Shown piece after piece: positions 61,551 to 64,000 of a stretch of DNA of 64,000 bases. This DNA comes from an uncultured Flavobacteriaceae bacterium (GTDB taxonomy: Bacteria > Bacteroidota > Bacteroidia > Flavobacteriales > Flavobacteriaceae). The translations under genes were made by a program, and so were the position numbers. The notes under the pieces are model-generated. The model had not been told where the DNA came from, did not search any database, and was given only the letters and a program-made list of their open reading frames with translations. Position 1 is the stretch's first letter. Each line of letters begins with the position of its first letter. The DNA lies in assembly GCA_947500435.1 (NCBI GenBank), contig CANMRV010000003.1:417271-481270 (forward strand), given 5' to 3'.

Positions 61551-64000
61551 ATGAAGAATTATTACTTAGTCGTTGTATTGGCTCTTTTACTTACTAGTTG
61601 TGCTACGCAAAAGACAAAGTACGCTCAAGGGTTTACAAATACCGAAAAACCTAGTGCCAAAGAAGTGTCCCATACCGTATATCTTATTGGCGATGCAGGA
61701 CTATCAAAGGAAAACAAACCCAATTTGGCTTTGAAATTGTTCAAAAGTAAATTGAACAAGGCTGATGAGAATAGTACGGCTATATTTCTTGGAGATAATA
61801 TCTATCCTGCCGGATTGCCTGATAAAAAGGTTGCTCCTTTGGAATATGAACGGGCAAAAAGCTATCTAGATGCTCAACTCGAGACGCTTGAAAACTTTGA
61901 TGGTAGACCATTGTTCATTCCCGGAAACCATGATTGGTATAGCGATGGTCTTAAGGGATTAGATCGTCAGGAAAAGTATGTCAAGAAGAAATTAAAGCAA
62001 AAGAATCCGTTTTTGCCCGAAAATGGTTGCCCGATTACCCAAATAAAGGTGAATGATAAGCTGGCCATAATCGTCATTGATACGGAATGGTATCTCACCA
62101 ATTGGGACAAGCACCCCAACATGAACGACAATTGTGAGATTAAAAGTCGGGCCAAGTTTTGGGAGGAAGTTGAGGGTGTTATCAAAAAGAATAGAGATAA
62201 GACTACCTTGATTGCTTTACATCATCCCATGTTCTCCTATGGGCCACATGGAGGTCAGTTTTCTATGAGACAACAATTGTTTCAAGGGCAGAGCAATTTT
62301 CCTTTACCAGTGATTGGAACATTAATCAATGTGCTTAGAAAAACTTCGGGAGCTTCCCCTGCAGATATTCAAAATAAGCGCTACAATGAATTTAAAAATC
62401 GGATGGTAACCTTAGCACAGTATTCTGAAAAGGTGATTTTTTCGTCAGGTCATGAGCACACATTACAATACATAAAAGAGAACAACACGCCTCAAATTGT
62501 AAGTGGGGCAGGGGCAAAAAAAGGAGTCGCGCGAGTTATGAATGGCAGTCAATTTGCTACGGGCCAAATGGGTTATGCCGCTTTGGAAATATATGAGGAC
62601 GGTTCTTCTCAAGTTCGTTATTTTGGAGTAAGCGATACCGACAAAGAAGAGTCCTTGTTTACCACACAAGTACTACCCCCTGATAGGCAGGCTCACGATA
62701 AAAACTATGCTGAGACCTATCCTTCTGAGGCTACCGCGTCAATCTACACAGCTGAAGAAATTGATAAAACAGGTTTCTTTAAAACCATTTGGGGTGAGCG
62801 ATATCGTAAATATTATGGTACAAAGGTGACCGCGCCAACAGTAAATCTAGATACACTTTTCGGGGGATTGAAACCGGTTCGAAAGGGTGGGGGGCATCAA
62901 TCGAAATCATTGCGATTGCGCCATGAAAATGGTAAGGAATATGTAATGCGTGCTTTGCGCAAGGTTTCTGAGTTGTATTTACAATCCATGGTTTTTCAGC
63001 AGCAATATGTCATGGATGATTTACAGGATACTTTTTTGCAAGAATTCCTACAAGACTTTTATACAGGGTCACACCCCTATGCCCCTTTTACCATTGGACC
63101 ACTTTCGGATGCCATAGGAATTTATCATACCAACCCCGTGTTATACTATATACCTAAACAGGATGCCTTAGAGGAATTCAACGATAGTTTTGGAGATGAA
63201 CTTTATATGATAGAAGAACATGCTGGTGATGGACATGGAGATCAGGCTAGCTATGGATTTTCTGACAAACTCATTAGTACCGATGAAATGCTTGAGAACC
63301 TTCGGGATGATGAAAAATATGATGTAGATGCCGAAATGTACGCCCGGGCCCGACTTTTCGATATGGTGCTTGGGGATTGGGATCGTCATGTAGATCAATG
63401 GCGGTGGGCCGAATTCAAGAAGGAAGGCAAAAAGAAAAAAACATATCGTCCTGTGCCTCGTGACCGTGACCAAGCTTATTCCATTATGGGTGATGGTTTG
63501 TTCATGGGGTTGGCAACTCGATTGATTCCTTCATTGCGACTAATGGAAGGATTTAAAGAAGAAATTAGGAGTGTAAGGGGGTTCAATTCTTCTCCAAAAA
63601 CCTATGTGCTTGATTTGGCGATGCTGAATGAAACTAAGAGAGATACATGGTTGAATGAGGCAAAATATATTAAGGAAAATTTGACTTCAGAAGTGATTGA
63701 CAAAGCTTTCCTTTCTTTCCCAGAAGAAGTGCGTGATGAAACCGTTGATGAAATAAAAAGGGTTTTGTTGAAACGACTAGCGACTATAGAAGAAACAGCA
63801 GCTGAGTACTATCGCATTTTAAATAAGTTTGCTGTAGTCACCGGAACTGATAAAGACGATTGGTTTGAAATAGAGCATTTGAACAAGAATGAAGTTGAGG
63901 TAAGCGCCTATCGAATAATCGATGGAGAAAAGAAAAAACGATTTTTCAACAAGAAATTCGACAAGAATTTCACCAAAGAAATTTGGGTATATGGATTGGA
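61551..64000 (+). CDS. Lipoprotein metallophosphoesterase with kinase-like C-terminal region, cut by right edge
   Basis: The frame is open from the ATG to the window end: 816 codons, no stop. A lipobox (LLTSC, Cys17) makes it a lipoprotein. The phosphoesterase domain (about 40-330) has LIGDAG, FLGDNIYP (about 82), PGNHDW (about 125), LHHPMFS and SGHEHT (about 300). A second part follows: a Lys/Arg-rich GGGHQSKSLRLRHENGKEYV stretch, then LGDWDRHVDQWRW (about 608) and PVPRDRDQAYS (about 637), reminiscent of HipA/Fam20-like kinase folds with HxD-like and DRD-like sites. Such fusions occur in Bacteroidota. The kinase idea is inference; the remaining C-terminus is not visible. Confidence 0.85.
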   Translation, partial: MKNYYLVVVLALLLTSCATQKTKYAQGFTNTEKPSAKEVSHTVYLIGDAGLSKENKPNLALKLFKSKLNKADENSTAIFLGDNIYPAGLPDKKVAPLEYERAKSYLDAQLETLENFDGRPLFIPGNHDWYSDGLKGLDRQEKYVKKKLKQKNPFLPENGCPITQIKVNDKLAIIVIDTEWYLTNWDKHPNMNDNCEIKSRAKFWEEVEGVIKKNRDKTTLIALHHPMFSYGPHGGQFSMRQQLFQGQSNFPLPVIGTLINVLRKTSGASPADIQNKRYNEFKNRMVTLAQYSEKVIFSSGHEHTLQYIKENNTPQIVSGAGAKKGVARVMNGSQFATGQMGYAALEIYEDGSSQVRYFGVSDTDKEESLFTTQVLPPDRQAHDKNYAETYPSEATASIYTAEEIDKTGFFKTIWGERYRKYYGTKVTAPTVNLDTLFGGLKPVRKGGGHQSKSLRLRHENGKEYVMRALRKVSELYLQSMVFQQQYVMDDLQDTFLQEFLQDFYTGSHPYAPFTIGPLSDAIGIYHTNPVLYYIPKQDALEEFNDSFGDELYMIEEHAGDGHGDQASYGFSDKLISTDEMLENLRDDEKYDVDAEMYARARLFDMVLGDWDRHVDQWRWAEFKKEGKKKKTYRPVPRDRDQAYSIMGDGLFMGLATRLIPSLRLMEGFKEEIRSVRGFNSSPKTYVLDLAMLNETKRDTWLNEAKYIKENLTSEVIDKAFLSFPEEVRDETVDEIKRVLLKRLATIEETAAEYYRILNKFAVVTGTDKDDWFEIEHLNKNEVEVSAYRIIDGEKKKRFFNKKFDKNFTKEIWVYGL

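Noticed and set aside
1..64000. CRISPR arrays, tRNA or rRNA genes, insertion sequences, prophage
   Set aside because: No regularly spaced repeats of 20-40 bases, no tRNA-like cloverleaf with CCA-adjacent stem noticed, and no transposase, integrase or phage structural protein among the frames. A tRNA could be missed by eye; a tRNAscan run would settle it.

Overview
The window is chromosomal DNA from a member of the Bacteroidota, most likely a marine Flavobacteriaceae. The signs are AT-rich DNA, -7 elements of the TAnnTTTG type (TATCTTTG at 35447, TAGCTTTG at 36912), start codons with A-rich leaders and no clear Shine-Dalgarno, and families typical of that group: DUF2807/GIN, fused two-half FtsX permeases, a Mrp protein without its CxxC motif, and PycTM (DUF5706) proteins. 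Species cannot be named from the sequence.

Region 1 (1-35369) is one co-directional export locus. At the left edge are the first 12 codons of a divergent response regulator. A near-consensus sigma-54 promoter follows, then a TolC-type outer-membrane protein, a HlyD-type adaptor, a MacB-type ATPase, a small secreted DUF2807 protein and twelve consecutive paralogous permeases of about 790-815 aa. Each permease is a fusion of two MacB-like halves (8 TM, two periplasmic domains). The run is broken only by one secreted LamG/DUF1080-like protein after permease 5, and ends with a second, slightly atypical ATPase. Twelve whole permeases thus appear to share one outer-membrane channel, one adaptor and two ATPases. 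Gene ends and leaders are conserved while the periplasmic domains diverge, which suggests expansion by tandem duplication.

Region 2 (35477-38392) holds Fe-S and redox housekeeping genes: Mrp/ApbC carrier, NifU C-terminal scaffold, ferredoxin-NADP reductase and a 2Fe-2S ferredoxin. Region 3 (38402-41373, minus strand) holds a toxin-antitoxin-like pair (MerR-HTH/DUF433 plus PIN-like) and an MsbA-type exporter. Region 4 (41530-51969) holds a penicillin-acylase lipoprotein, a secreted unknown, and a tight minus-strand operon (GntP permease, RidA, D-threonine aldolase/D-serine dehydratase-like enzyme, M19 dipeptidase, SGNH hydrolase). This looks like uptake and breakdown of a D- or beta-hydroxy-amino acid or dipeptide. 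Next come AqpZ and a convergent pair made of an apparently exported PLP enzyme and a lipoprotein RidA.

Region 5 (52083-64000) contains an AT-rich orphan PycTM membrane protein, a coiled-coil lipoprotein, TonB, an acyltransferase, a membrane-anchored AraC regulator, an LpxH-like phosphoesterase, a GAF protein, an HD-PycTM fusion and, cut by the right edge, a lipoprotein phosphoesterase fused to a kinase-like region. No rRNA, tRNA, CRISPR array, transposase or phage gene was seen. The main candidates for something new are the 12-permease array under apparent sigma-54 control, the two PycTM proteins without a visible cyclase, and the exported PLP enzyme/RidA pair.
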